Positions 1 through 8,067 are shown, numbered from the stretch's first letter. The stretch: DNA of 26,760 nt from CAYWOS01 sp964459985 (GCA_964459985.1 CAYWOS010000036.1:1-26760), one strand, 5' to 3'. Made by a program: numbers and translations. The notes: generated by a model not told the origin, from the sequence alone.

Positions 1-249
1 AATGCCGATCACGAGCGCGCCCAGCCCCAGCAGCAGCCCGCCGCCGGAAAACGGCGCGCCGCGTCCGCGAACATACGCGAGGATGCGCGTCGCGCCGATC
101 AGGACGAACAGCGCGGCGATCAGGTAGCCGATCGTGCGCATCACGATGCCCGGAAACGCCAGCAGCACGATGCCCAGCGCGATGGACAAAAGCGAGGCGT
201 ACAGCCAGTTCCTTTTTAAGTCACGGAGCAGCGCGAAGAAATACGACAT
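1..249 (-). CDS. HdeD/DUF308-like membrane protein, 3' end cut off by window edge
   Basis: The first 83 codons of a leftward gene are present and no stop is reached before the window edge. The N-terminus reads MSYFFALLRDLKRNWLYASL and is followed by hydrophobic helices at about residues 17-35, 39-58 and 70-83. The helix-rich pattern with 'ALGIVLLAFPG' and 'IGYLIAALFVLIGATRI' resembles the HdeD/DUF308 family of small integral membrane proteins, whose molecular role is mostly unknown outside acid resistance in enterobacteria. The ATG at 249 has an AGAGGGGA ribosome-binding site at 258-265, 8 nt upstream. It is transcribed divergently from malQ from a promoter sharing the same -10 region. The family call rests on pattern only. 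Confidence 0.6.
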   Translation of the reverse strand, partial: MSYFFALLRDLKRNWLYASLLSIALGIVLLAFPGIVMRTIGYLIAALFVLIGATRILAYVRGRGAPFSGGGLLLGLGALVIGI

Positions 250-281
250 GCCCGCAGTCCCCTCTCTATCCCTTGATATCA

Positions 282-310
282 TTGACAAACCCCGTCGCGA
301 TCAGTATAAT
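282..310 (+). promoter_or_regulatory. Consensus sigma-A promoter for malQ
   Basis: TTGACA (282-287) and TATAAT (305-310) with a 17-bp spacer form a perfect consensus promoter. The transcript should begin near 317, about 40 nt before the malQ ATG. It overlaps the divergent promoter of the HdeD-like gene. Confidence 0.85.
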
Positions 311-331
311 CCATTCTGTGGAAATTGACAA
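303..331 (-). promoter_or_regulatory. Sigma-A promoter for the HdeD-like gene
   Basis: On the minus strand TTGTCA (326-331) and TATACT (303-308) are separated by 17 bp. The predicted transcript starts near 296, giving a leader of about 47 nt. Its -10 overlaps the -10 of the rightward malQ promoter by four bases. Confidence 0.6.
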
Positions 332-356
332 GAACACGAAGGCGGAGGAACATATC

Positions 357-1820
357 ATGCGCGAAAGCGGCATTCTTCTTCATATCACGTCGCTGCCGGG
401 CAGGGGCGGCATCGGCTCGCTCGGGCGCGAGGCGTACAATTTCGTTGATTTCCTCGTCTCGGCGGGCTGTAAGGTGTGGCAGATGCTGCCCATCGGCCCG
501 ACGGGCTACGGCGAATCGCCCTATCAAAGCGCCTCGACCTTCGCGGGCAACCCGCTTTTGATCGATCTGGACGCGCTCGTTTCGGAGGGGCTGCTCGACG
601 CCGTTTCGCCGGACGCGCCCGCGGATACCGACCGCGTTGATTTCGAGGCGGTCGCGGCGTTCAAGGAACGCGAATTGTTCCGCGCGTTCAAACTGTCGGG
701 CGCGCGGCTGTCCGCCGAGATCGACGCCTTCGCCGCGAACAACCCGTGGGCGGACGAGTACGCGCTGTTCGCCGCCATCAAGGAATCCTTTGATTACGTC
801 AAGTGGACCGACTGGAGCGACCGTGGCCTGCGCACGCGCGCGCCCGGCGCGCTGAAGGCGTTCAGGGAAGCCCGCGCCGAACGCGTGCGGTACCATCTCT
901 TTTTGCAGTACCTGTTTGACCGGCAGTGGTTCGCGCTCAAGGCGTACGCCAATCAAAAGGGCGTCAGCCTGTTCGGCGACATGCCCATCTACATCGCCGA
1001 GGATTCTGCCGATACCTGGACGCATCCCGAGGCGTTCCAGCTCGACGCCGAATTGCGCCCCACGCGCGTCGCCGGCGTGCCGCCCGATTATTTCTCGATC
1101 AACGGCCAGCTCTGGGGCAACCCGCTCTACGACTGGAAGGCGCTCAAAAAGACGGGCTATCGCTGGTGGGTCGAGCGCATGCGCCGCGCGGGGCGGCTGT
1201 TTGACCGCGTGCGCATCGATCATTTCATCGGCTTCGCCAATTATTACTCCATTCCCAACGGCGCGGCCACGGCGCGCAACGGCGTGTGGCGCGTCGGCGT
1301 CGGGCGCGATCTGTTTGTCCGGCTGCAAAAGGAATTGCCCGATCTGTCCATCGTCGCCGAGGATCTGGGCGTGCTCAGCCCGCGCGTTAAAAAGCTCATG
1401 AAATTCTGCCGTTATCCCGGGATGCGCGTGCTCCAGTTCGCCTTTGACGGCGACCCCCGCAATCAGTTCCTGCCCGAGAACATCGGCGAAAATATCATCG
1501 CCTACACCGGCACGCACGACAACGACACGCTGATTGGCTGGTGGCGCTCTGTCGGCGAGGGCGAGCGCGCCTGCGCGCGGTGGAAGCTCGGCATTAGCGA
1601 CGATTATCTGCTCTCCTCCAAAATGTTCGAGGCGCTGTGGGCCTGCCGCGCGCGCACCGTCATGCTGCCCATGCAGGATATTCTGTATCTGGACGGCGCG
1701 GCGCGCATGAACACGCCCGGCGTGCCCGGCGGCAACTGGCGCTGGCGCATGACCGCGCCCGCTCCCGCCGCCGCCGCCGATACGCTGCGCGCGCTCAACG
1801 CGCGCCACGGGCGCGGATAA
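357..1820 (+). CDS. malQ: 4-alpha-glucanotransferase (amylomaltase), GH77
   Basis: This is a cytoplasmic enzyme that transfers alpha-1,4-glucan segments between maltooligosaccharides during maltodextrin or glycogen use. The 487-residue product has the usual length for GH77. Visible hallmarks are the N-terminal SGILLHITSLPG, the loop GPTGYGESPYQS (about 48-59), the nucleophile region RVRIDHFIGF (Asp288), the acid/base region VAEDLG (Glu335) and THDNDT (Asp388). The frame is open further upstream. The ATG at 357 is chosen because GGAGG lies 7 nt before it and the conserved N-terminus begins there. No other maltose gene is adjacent, so it looks like a single-gene unit with its own consensus promoter and terminator. 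A long antisense frame over this gene is a GC-driven shadow. Confidence 0.97.
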   Translation: MRESGILLHITSLPGRGGIGSLGREAYNFVDFLVSAGCKVWQMLPIGPTGYGESPYQSASTFAGNPLLIDLDALVSEGLLDAVSPDAPADTDRVDFEAVAAFKERELFRAFKLSGARLSAEIDAFAANNPWADEYALFAAIKESFDYVKWTDWSDRGLRTRAPGALKAFREARAERVRYHLFLQYLFDRQWFALKAYANQKGVSLFGDMPIYIAEDSADTWTHPEAFQLDAELRPTRVAGVPPDYFSINGQLWGNPLYDWKALKKTGYRWWVERMRRAGRLFDRVRIDHFIGFANYYSIPNGAATARNGVWRVGVGRDLFVRLQKELPDLSIVAEDLGVLSPRVKKLMKFCRYPGMRVLQFAFDGDPRNQFLPENIGENIIAYTGTHDNDTLIGWWRSVGEGERACARWKLGISDDYLLSSKMFEALWACRARTVMLPMQDILYLDGAARMNTPGVPGGNWRWRMTAPAPAAAADTLRALNARHGRG

Positions 1821-1874
1821 AAGCGCGGAAAACACGTCGGACACCCCGGCGCAGGCCGCCGCGCGACAAGCGCG

Positions 1875-1916
1875 GCGCGCCCGCAGATCGTTGTGATCCG
1901 CGGGCGCGCTTTTTTT
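1875..1916 (+). terminator. Rho-independent terminator of malQ
   Basis: A perfect 10-bp GC-rich stem (GCGCGCCCGC, 1875-1884, with its complement at 1900-1909) is extended inside by GATC pairing (1886-1889 with 1895-1898). It is followed directly by seven T (1910-1916). There is no T tract in the opposite orientation, so it serves the rightward transcript only. Confidence 0.93.
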
Positions 1917-1943
1917 GCGGGACGGATTGGCCGCGGGAACGCG

Positions 1944-4067
1944 TTATGCGTCCGAGCCGACCAATTCGTAGCCGATGATGGTGATCTCGCCCTCGTCGAT
2001 GAAAAAGTTGAAGCCCTTTTCCGGCCTTGAGAACGTTATTTCGTACCAGTCGTCGCCTTGATGAATGTCGACGGTCTGCATCTCTTTCGTCGTATGGCAG
2101 CTCAACGTCGTGTCCTGACTGACGCGTAAATGAAAACGGACGGTGAGCGGAGCGGAAAGCAGCGCTTCGTCATAAACTTCCAATACGCCGTTGCTGTCTT
2201 GCGTGATCATGCTCATTTCAGAGGAATTCAGGCTGCACATCGAGCTCTTGGCCAAGCGCTGCCCCTTCGTAAAGCGGATGATATGCAGCATATTATCTTC
2301 CGAAGCCGCATGCTCGACGTCCGGCGCGAATTCGATCAGTCTGAAGGAAGCGTCATCCATGACGAATGTATTCGTATCGGGCGTCATGCGCCGGGTAAGC
2401 GCGCCTCTTTCTTCCGTTGGCAGAAGAGGCGCGTAGACGCCTTCCGTATTATGAAATTTGATGAATAAGTCTTTGATGGAGATCAAGCAGGCATTTTGCT
2501 TGAAGCTTGTGTCAAGAAACATTAAAGATGAGTAGTACCAGATGCCGCGTGAATCCGTCGTGCAGACGAGGACAACGTTGTCATCGCCGATATGCTCAAT
2601 GATGGTTTGGGCGGCCTTGGGCAGATCGTGGTTGACGTCTTTTTGAAGCCTGTTATATTCGACGGCGCCGTTGACCGTCATCAGCAGGGCGAGGATCGCC
2701 GCATACGCCTTCAGGGAGCGGCGAAGCGTCCCTTTTCTGATCATGCAGACGATCGGAACCAGACAAATCAGGATGATCGCGCCGCCGATCCATTCGTTTT
2801 CGCGCGGCATGCTTTTCTCCATCAAAATCGACAAAGAAAAGCTAAAGTTGAACGCCCGATTTTCCCGCATGCCGGCGCCGCATCCGAAGATGACCGTGCA
2901 AAGCAGCACGACAAGCAGCGCCGCCCAGATCGTCCACGGCAGACCGCAGAAGCGCTTTTGCTCCGGCGTGTCAAGCGACGGCCTCTTTTTGACGGGCTTT
3001 TCGAGCGGCGGCAGCCCCAGAATCAGCACAACGGGAACATACATGGCGACGTATCGCATGTGAATTGTGTCCGTCCCATATTCCGGGCGGTTGACGACCC
3101 ATGCGGTGCCCAGCATCGTGGCGAAAAGCGACAGCAGGACGAAGGCGTACAGGCGTTTCCGCGCCCGCTCGTATCGGGGATACTCCGTCAGCGGCAGCAG
3201 AAAGCCCACATAGCCCGTGTATAGGATGAAATAGTACAGATAAAGCGGCAGCGACTTGAAAAACGCGTCCAGATGCAGGTCGTTATCGACGGTCAATTGC
3301 GAGTCGTACAGCGAGAACGGCGTGGTTTCGTAGCCGAAACCGAAAATGACAAGCGCATAGAACGCGCCGATCACCGCCAGCGCGCAGGCAATGCCGCCGC
3401 ACACGCGCAGCGCCGCTTTGCCGTCCTTTTCGCGCAGCGCGAGGACGAGGCACAGGGCGAAAGCCGCCGCGGCGGGCACGACCTGTCCGGGCTTCGTCGA
3501 ATACATCAGGCCGCCCAGCACGCCGATCCACACGAGATCGCGCAGCCGCCTCTCCGTCCAGTACCGATAGGCGCAGTAGACGAGGGTGAAAAACAAGGGG
3601 TACAGGATGGCTTCGCTCAACAGCATTTGACCGATGATGAAATCCGGCAGGAGCATGGACAGAAGCGCGAGCGCCAGCGCCGTTTTCGCGTCGCGCGAGA
3701 CCGCCTTCGCCAGCGCGAAAAGCGGAAACACCGACAGGGAGATCAGGCAGATGTTCCATAGCTGCAGGAGGCGGTACAGATGAATGCCCTCGTCGAACAG
3801 GAGATAGACGGGCGACAAAACAAGCGGATAAACGACGAACGCGTACTCCGCCGGTTGTCCGTGGTATACGAGCCCCTCGCCGATGGCGATGGAGCGCGCC
3901 AGATTGGTGTACAGGAATTCGTCGATGTTGATGGTCGGATATGCGCTGCTTGCCAGCGCGAGCAGGAAACGGACGGCGACGCAGGCGGCGTAGGCGCACG
4001 CCAGCACCGTGACGGTTTTCCGCGTATCCCATGCTTTTTTGGACGACAGCAAGCGCGATTTCCCCAT
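1944..4067 (-). CDS. GT-C type polytopic membrane glycosyltransferase (GT39/PMT-like), putative
   Basis: The 707-residue product has a first helix at about 19-42, then an extracytoplasmic loop with INIDEFLYTNLARSI. The acidic pair Asp49-Glu50 is typical of GT-C enzymes, which use polyprenyl-phosphate sugars outside the membrane. Many helices follow up to about residue 475. A soluble extracytoplasmic C-terminal part covers about 480-707. The substrate cannot be told; cell-wall polymer, lipid or protein glycosylation are all possible. The ATG at 4067 is preferred over an upstream in-frame start because GGGAGGA lies just before it. The 3' portion (about 1950-2900) has clearly lower G+C than its neighbours: two sample lines gave 47% and 38%, against 65% in malQ. 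That suggests a different evolutionary source for the C-terminal domain. The gene is monocistronic. Confidence 0.75.
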   Translation of the reverse strand: MGKSRLLSSKKAWDTRKTVTVLACAYAACVAVRFLLALASSAYPTINIDEFLYTNLARSIAIGEGLVYHGQPAEYAFVVYPLVLSPVYLLFDEGIHLYRLLQLWNICLISLSVFPLFALAKAVSRDAKTALALALLSMLLPDFIIGQMLLSEAILYPLFFTLVYCAYRYWTERRLRDLVWIGVLGGLMYSTKPGQVVPAAAAFALCLVLALREKDGKAALRVCGGIACALAVIGAFYALVIFGFGYETTPFSLYDSQLTVDNDLHLDAFFKSLPLYLYYFILYTGYVGFLLPLTEYPRYERARKRLYAFVLLSLFATMLGTAWVVNRPEYGTDTIHMRYVAMYVPVVLILGLPPLEKPVKKRPSLDTPEQKRFCGLPWTIWAALLVVLLCTVIFGCGAGMRENRAFNFSFSLSILMEKSMPRENEWIGGAIILICLVPIVCMIRKGTLRRSLKAYAAILALLMTVNGAVEYNRLQKDVNHDLPKAAQTIIEHIGDDNVVLVCTTDSRGIWYYSSLMFLDTSFKQNACLISIKDLFIKFHNTEGVYAPLLPTEERGALTRRMTPDTNTFVMDDASFRLIEFAPDVEHAASEDNMLHIIRFTKGQRLAKSSMCSLNSSEMSMITQDSNGVLEVYDEALLSAPLTVRFHLRVSQDTTLSCHTTKEMQTVDIHQGDDWYEITFSRPEKGFNFFIDEGEITIIGYELVGSDA

Positions 4068-4102
4068 CGGATTGTCCTCCCGTATGCCGATCTGTGTAAA
4101 GC

Positions 4103-4131
4103 AGTATACCATATTCGCGCGGGCCGGTCAA
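4103..4131 (-). promoter_or_regulatory. Sigma-A promoter for the GT-C glycosyltransferase
   Basis: On the minus strand TTGACC (4126-4131) and TATACT (4103-4108) are separated by 17 bp. Transcription should start near 4096, giving a leader of roughly 30 nt to the ATG at 4067. Confidence 0.75.
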
Positions 4132-4315
4132 GGCAAGCGCGCCCCGCGCGGGAAGCGCCCACGCTTTCGCGAAAGGCGCCCGTCGTTCTTGTCTGAAAAA
4201 CGCGCGCCGCCGCCCCGCACTCTCGCTTTCCCGTCCGCTTCACGCCAAACATTACGTTTTCCCGGTATTTGAAAACTTTTTTCATCGGAAATGTGTAGAA
4301 ATTATTGCGGATTAC

Positions 4316-4343
4316 TTGATTTTTGTAACGATTTGTGTAAAAA
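4316..4343 (+). promoter_or_regulatory. Weak candidate promoter for the two-component operon
   Basis: TTGATT (4316-4321), a 16-bp spacer and TAAAAA (4338-4343) lie in the AT-rich part of the intergenic region, followed by a leader of about 50 nt. The match is poor at the -10. TGTAAC and TGTAAA motifs lie inside the promoter, which would suit regulator binding, but the spacing is one base longer than the WalR consensus. Confidence 0.35.
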
Positions 4344-4399
4344 TAGGAGGACGGCATCTGCCGCGTACTTTCGATAGACGCATGGAAGGATGAAACACC

Positions 4400-5092
4400 G
4401 TGACAAAGCGCATTCTGCTTGTCGATGACGAGCCTTTGATCCTGAAGGGACTTCGATATACCCTTGAGCAGGAGGGCTACGAAATCCTCACCGCCGCCGA
4501 CGGCGAGGAAGCGCTTCGCGTGTTTTTCGAGAACAACGTCGATCTGGTGCTGCTGGACGTCATGCTGCCCAAGCTCGACGGCATTCAGGTGTGCCAGCGC
4601 ATCCGCGAGACGAGCAACGTGCCCATCCTCATGCTGACCGCCAAGGGCGACGATATGGACAAGATTCTGGGGCTGGAGTACGGCGCGGACGATTACATGA
4701 CCAAGCCCTTCAACATCCTCGAGGTCAAGGCGCGCATCAAAACCATCCTGCGCCGCGCTTCCGCGCCCGGCATGGGCGAGGATAAAAAGGTCATCCGCGT
4801 GCATGATATGGAGGTCAACACCGTCAACCGCTCGGTGACGCTGGGCGGCAAGGAGATCCGCCTGACCGCCAAGGAATTCGATCTTCTGCAATTGTTCATC
4901 ACCAATCGCGGCAAGGTGTTCAACCGCGAAACCATGCTCGAAACGGTCTGGAAGTACGATTACATGGGCGACGCGCGGACGGTGGACGTGCATATCCGCC
5001 GCTTGAGGGAAAAGATCGAGCGCGATCCGGCGCAGCCCGAGTTCATCTTCACCAAATGGGGAGTGGGCTACTATTTCACCGATAAGGATTAA
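4400..5092 (+). CDS. OmpR/PhoB-family DNA-binding response regulator
   Basis: This is a cytoplasmic transcription regulator of 230 residues, the usual length for the family. The receiver domain (about 3-118) has the acidic pair Asp9-Asp10, the phospho-acceptor Asp53 in LVLLDVMLP, Thr80 and Lys102 in KPF. The winged-helix domain (about 130-228) contains RLTAKEFDLLQLF and the recognition region ARTVDVHIRRLREKIE. It starts with GTG at 4400, supported by GGAAGGA 9 nt upstream. The stop overlaps the beginning of the open frame for the sensor kinase, so the two are translationally linked. The receptor-type relatives include PhoP, WalR and similar regulators; I cannot assign the exact orthologue from sequence alone. 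Confidence 0.95.
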   Translation: MTKRILLVDDEPLILKGLRYTLEQEGYEILTAADGEEALRVFFENNVDLVLLDVMLPKLDGIQVCQRIRETSNVPILMLTAKGDDMDKILGLEYGADDYMTKPFNILEVKARIKTILRRASAPGMGEDKKVIRVHDMEVNTVNRSVTLGGKEIRLTAKEFDLLQLFITNRGKVFNRETMLETVWKYDYMGDARTVDVHIRRLREKIERDPAQPEFIFTKWGVGYYFTDKD

Positions 5093-5144
5093 CAATCCCT
5101 TCTCCAGCATTCGCTGGAAGATTCTCTTCGCCTTTCTGCTGATC

Positions 5145-6548
5145 GTGGGGCTGTCGTTCTATGTGATGGCGTCCACGCTTTCCGGCATGGTAGGCGATTA
5201 TTTGTTTGAGCAGCGCATCCGCACCGAGCGCGCCGGCATGGAGGCGCTCGCCGCGCGCGTCGCGCCGCTCGTCGCCGCCAAGGACGCCGGGGCGCTCTAC
5301 GCCGCGCTGCGCGAGGCGGGCGGCGAGATGGGCGGGCGCGTGATGCTGCTGGACAAGAGCGCCAAGGTGCAGTCCGACAGCTACGGCGAAATGAGCGGCG
5401 TGCGCGTGACCTATCCCGAGGTGGCGAGCGTATTGGTGCGCGGGCAGGCGGTCGATTACGGCGTGCACGAGATCGATACCGGCGCGCGGCTGGATACCTC
5501 CAAGCTGCTGTTCGCCGCGCGCACCAATTCGGACTGGGTGGGGTACTGCACGGCGGGCGTCGTATCGGCGTCGGACATCATCGGCGTTTTGCTGCTGGTG
5601 TCGCCCGTGAGCGAAATGATGGTCAACCTGTATCAATTGCAGGATCAGATGATCCTGATTTTCCTGCTGATCGCCGGCGCGGCGCTGCTCACCTCGCTGA
5701 TCTTTTCGCGCGTGATCACCAGCCCCATCGGCTCGCTTACGCGCGGCATCCAGCGCATGGCGAAGGGCGATTTTTCCTCGCGCGTCAAGCCGCGCGGGTC
5801 GTCGGAGCTCAAGCAATTGGCCGTCGCCTTCAACTCGATGAGCGATAAACTGGCCTCGCTCGATCAGTCGCGCAACCAGTTCGTCTCCAACGCCAGCCAC
5901 GAATTGAAAACGCCGCTCGCCACCATGAAAATCATGATCGAGTCGCTGATCTATCAGCCCGATATGGACAAAGCCCTGCGTACCGAGTTTCTGACCGATA
6001 TCAATAAGGAAATCGACCGCCTGACCGCCATCGTGTCCGATTTGCTGACGCTGGTGCAGATGGATTCCGAAAACGTCCGCCTGACGCGCGAAAACCTGTC
6101 GATCGCCGCGCTCGTCAAGGAAACCGAGCACCGCCTGAAACCTATCGCCGACAAGCGCGAGCAGACGCTGTCGCTGTCGCTGCCCGACGCCTGCGATATG
6201 TATGCCGACAAGGGCAAGCTCACGCAGGTCATCTACAACATCATGGAAAACGCCGTCAAGTACACGCAGGTCGGCGGGCAGATCCGCGTGACCTTGCAGC
6301 GCGTGGGGCGCGACGCGCGCCTGACGGTCTCGGACAACGGCCCGGGCATCCCCAAGGAGCATTTACCGCATGTGTTCGATCGTTTTTACCGCGTCGACAA
6401 GGCGCGCAGCCGCGATACCGGCGGCACCGGCCTCGGGCTGTCCATCGTGCATCAGCTCGTCCTGCTCCACGGCGGCGCCATCAGCGTCGAGAGCGAGGAG
6501 GGCAAGGGCACGACGTTCATCGTGGAGCTTCCGCTGCATCAAGGATGA
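5145..6548 (+). CDS. Membrane sensor histidine kinase; true start uncertain, probably further upstream
   Basis: Partner kinase of the preceding regulator. Counting from the GTG at 5145 (467 residues), it has an extracytoplasmic sensor region (about 15-165), a second helix (about 168-190) and a HAMP linker (about 190-242). HisKA follows with phospho-acceptor His252 in SNASHELKTPL, then a Bergerat ATPase domain with Asn369 (IMENAVKYT), DNGPGIP (397-403) and GGTGLGL (426-432). No PAS domain lies between HAMP and HisKA. The GTG at 5145 is the only standard start codon but falls inside the first membrane helix. The same frame continues upstream as NNPFSSIRWKILFAFLLIV, an obvious helix start, and is open back to 5007 with no ATG, GTG or TTG. 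An ATT at 5088, overlapping the regulator's stop, is a possible rare start; a sequence error is the alternative. Confidence 0.93.
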   Translation: MGLSFYVMASTLSGMVGDYLFEQRIRTERAGMEALAARVAPLVAAKDAGALYAALREAGGEMGGRVMLLDKSAKVQSDSYGEMSGVRVTYPEVASVLVRGQAVDYGVHEIDTGARLDTSKLLFAARTNSDWVGYCTAGVVSASDIIGVLLLVSPVSEMMVNLYQLQDQMILIFLLIAGAALLTSLIFSRVITSPIGSLTRGIQRMAKGDFSSRVKPRGSSELKQLAVAFNSMSDKLASLDQSRNQFVSNASHELKTPLATMKIMIESLIYQPDMDKALRTEFLTDINKEIDRLTAIVSDLLTLVQMDSENVRLTRENLSIAALVKETEHRLKPIADKREQTLSLSLPDACDMYADKGKLTQVIYNIMENAVKYTQVGGQIRVTLQRVGRDARLTVSDNGPGIPKEHLPHVFDRFYRVDKARSRDTGGTGLGLSIVHQLVLLHGGAISVESEEGKGTTFIVELPLHQG

Positions 6549-6551
6549 ACG

Positions 6552-6571
6552 GACGCGCGGAGCGTCGTTTT
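6552..6571 (+). terminator. Weak candidate terminator after the sensor kinase
   Basis: A short GACGC/GCGTC stem (6552-6556 with 6562-6566) and a five-base loop are followed by G and four T. The stem is short and the T tract poor, so this may only attenuate read-through into glyQS. Confidence 0.3.
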
Positions 6572-6573
6572 CC

Positions 6574-6602
6574 TTGACAAATCAAGGGATTTCGGCTATG
6601 AT
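6574..6602 (+). promoter_or_regulatory. Sigma-A promoter for glyQS
   Basis: TTGACA (6574-6579) and TATGAT (6597-6602) have an ideal 17-bp spacer. The transcript would begin near 6609, only about 25 nt before the ATG. That leaves no room for a T-box leader. Confidence 0.85.
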
Positions 6603-6633
6603 GAGGCGGTTTATTGGAGGGGGGGTATGCGGA

Positions 6634-8022
6634 ATGCCGGAAAAGCTGACCATGGATAAACTGACCGCGCTGTGCAAGGTGCGCGGCTTCGTGTTCGCGG
6701 GGAGCGAAATCTACGGCGGGCTGGCCAACACGTGGGATTACGGGCCGCTGGGCGTCGAGTTCAAAAACAACGTCAAAAAGGCGTGGTGGAAGAAGTTCGT
6801 TCAGGAGAGCAAAACGAACGTCGGGCTGGACTGCGCCATTCTCATGAACCGTCAGGTCTGGGTGGCGAGCGGCCACGTCGGGAATTTCAACGATCCGCTC
6901 ATGGACTGCAAGGCGTGCAAGGCGCGCTTCCGCGCCGACAAGCTGATCGAGGACTACTGCGCCCAAAAGGGCGAGGAAGTGCAGGCGGACGGCTGGACGA
7001 ACGAACGGCTCGAGCAGTATATCGCCGATCATCAGATTCCCTGCCCCACCTGCGGCAAGCACGATTTCACCGGCATCCGCAAGTTCAACATGATGTTCAA
7101 AACGCATCAGGGCGTCACCGAGGACAGCGCCAATGAAATCTACCTCCGCCCCGAAACGGCGCAGGGCATCTTCTGCAATTTTAAGAACGTCGTGCGCACC
7201 ACGCGCCGCAAGCTCCCCATGGGCGTGTGCCAGATCGGCAAATCCTTCCGCAACGAGATCACGCCGGGCAACTTCATCTTCCGCATCCGCGAGTTTGAGC
7301 AGATGGAGCTGGAATTCTTCTGCAAGCCGGGCGAGGATCTCGAATGGTTCGACTACTGGCGCGGCTACTGCGGACAATGGCTGTATTCGCTGGGCGTCAG
7401 GCCCGAAAACGTCCGCCTGCGCGACCACAAAAAGGAAGAGCTGGCGCACTATTCCAAGGCGACGACCGATTACGAGTACCTGTTCCCCTTCGGCTGGGGC
7501 GAATTGTTCGGCATTGCCGACCGCACCGATTTCGACCTGAAGGCGCATCAGACGGCGAGCGGCGAATCGATGGAATACCTCGATCCCGTGACGAACGAAA
7601 AGTATATCCCCTATGTCATCGAGCCGTCGATGGGCGCGGACAGGCTGGCGCTGGCGTTCCTGTGCGACGCTTACGAGGAGGAGCAGCTCGAGAACGACAC
7701 GCGCGTCGTTTTGCATCTGCATCCCGCGCTCGCGCCGTACAAGGCGGCGGTGCTGCCGCTCCAGAAGAACAAACTGGGCGCGTTGGCGACGGAAATCTAT
7801 CAGGATCTGGCGAAATACTTCAACATCGAGTACGACGAGACCGGCTCCATCGGCAAGCGCTACCGCCGTCAGGACGAGATCGGCACGCCGATCTGCGTCA
7901 CCGTCGACTTCGACACCGAGCAGGACGGCACGGTCACGGTGCGCGACCGCGACACCATGACGCAGGAACGCATTCCCGTGACCGGGCTGCGCGCGTACAT
8001 CGAAAAGAAAATGGAATTCTGA
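6634..8022 (+). CDS. glyQS: Glycyl-tRNA synthetase, alpha2 (single-chain) type
   Basis: Cytoplasmic class II synthetase that charges tRNA-Gly. The 462-residue product fits the single-chain dimeric type found in many Gram-positives, archaea and eukaryotes. Visible features are the N-terminal KVRGFVFAGSEIYGGLANTWDYGP and a zinc-knuckle pair with Cys92/Cys95 and Cys137/Cys140. LRPETAQGIF (171-180), the class II motif 2 region FRNEITP...FRIREFEQMELEFF (about 205-229) and motif 3 EPSMGADRLALAFL follow. The C-terminal anticodon-binding domain starts near VVLHLHPALAPYK. The ATG at 6634 is chosen because GGAGGGGGG sits 8 nt upstream. Earlier in-frame ATGs fall within the promoter's -10 and cannot be on the transcript. 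Confidence 0.97.
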   Translation: MPEKLTMDKLTALCKVRGFVFAGSEIYGGLANTWDYGPLGVEFKNNVKKAWWKKFVQESKTNVGLDCAILMNRQVWVASGHVGNFNDPLMDCKACKARFRADKLIEDYCAQKGEEVQADGWTNERLEQYIADHQIPCPTCGKHDFTGIRKFNMMFKTHQGVTEDSANEIYLRPETAQGIFCNFKNVVRTTRRKLPMGVCQIGKSFRNEITPGNFIFRIREFEQMELEFFCKPGEDLEWFDYWRGYCGQWLYSLGVRPENVRLRDHKKEELAHYSKATTDYEYLFPFGWGELFGIADRTDFDLKAHQTASGESMEYLDPVTNEKYIPYVIEPSMGADRLALAFLCDAYEEEQLENDTRVVLHLHPALAPYKAAVLPLQKNKLGALATEIYQDLAKYFNIEYDETGSIGKRYRRQDEIGTPICVTVDFDTEQDGTVTVRDRDTMTQERIPVTGLRAYIEKKMEF

Positions 8023-8033
8023 TTGAAGCGATC

Positions 8034-8067
8034 AAAAAACCACCGCATCATCAAGCGGCGGCTTTTT
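8034..8067 (-). terminator. Terminator between convergent glyQS and GNAT operon, stronger leftward
   Basis: Read on the minus strand, CCGCCGC and GCGGTGG (with one G-U pair) enclose an eight-base loop and are followed by six T. This is a good terminator for the GNAT operon. Read on the plus strand the same hairpin has one A-C mismatch and is followed by five T, so it may also terminate glyQS. Confidence 0.8.

Larger units (their letters stand above)
4068..4399. other. Intergenic region between GT-C gene and response regulator
   Basis: This 332-bp stretch separates two divergent genes. The left 65 bp hold the leader and promoter of the GT-C gene. The middle (about 4140-4250) is GC-rich with no gene or repeat I can support. 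From about 4250 it becomes AT-rich and carries the probable response-regulator promoter. That part includes two TGTAA motifs (4324-4329 TGTAAC and 4336-4341 TGTAAA) six bases apart. Confidence 0.6.

Noticed and set aside
279..1844. A 521-codon open frame antisense to malQ.
   Set aside because: Arg/Ala/Gly-rich composition, no ribosome-binding site and complete overlap with a certain enzyme gene. GC-rich codon usage keeps the opposite frame open.
4324..4341. WalR-like box (TGTAAC/TGTAAA) at the two-component operon promoter.
   Set aside because: The two half-sites are separated by six bases rather than five, so I do not count it as a third member of the shared element set.
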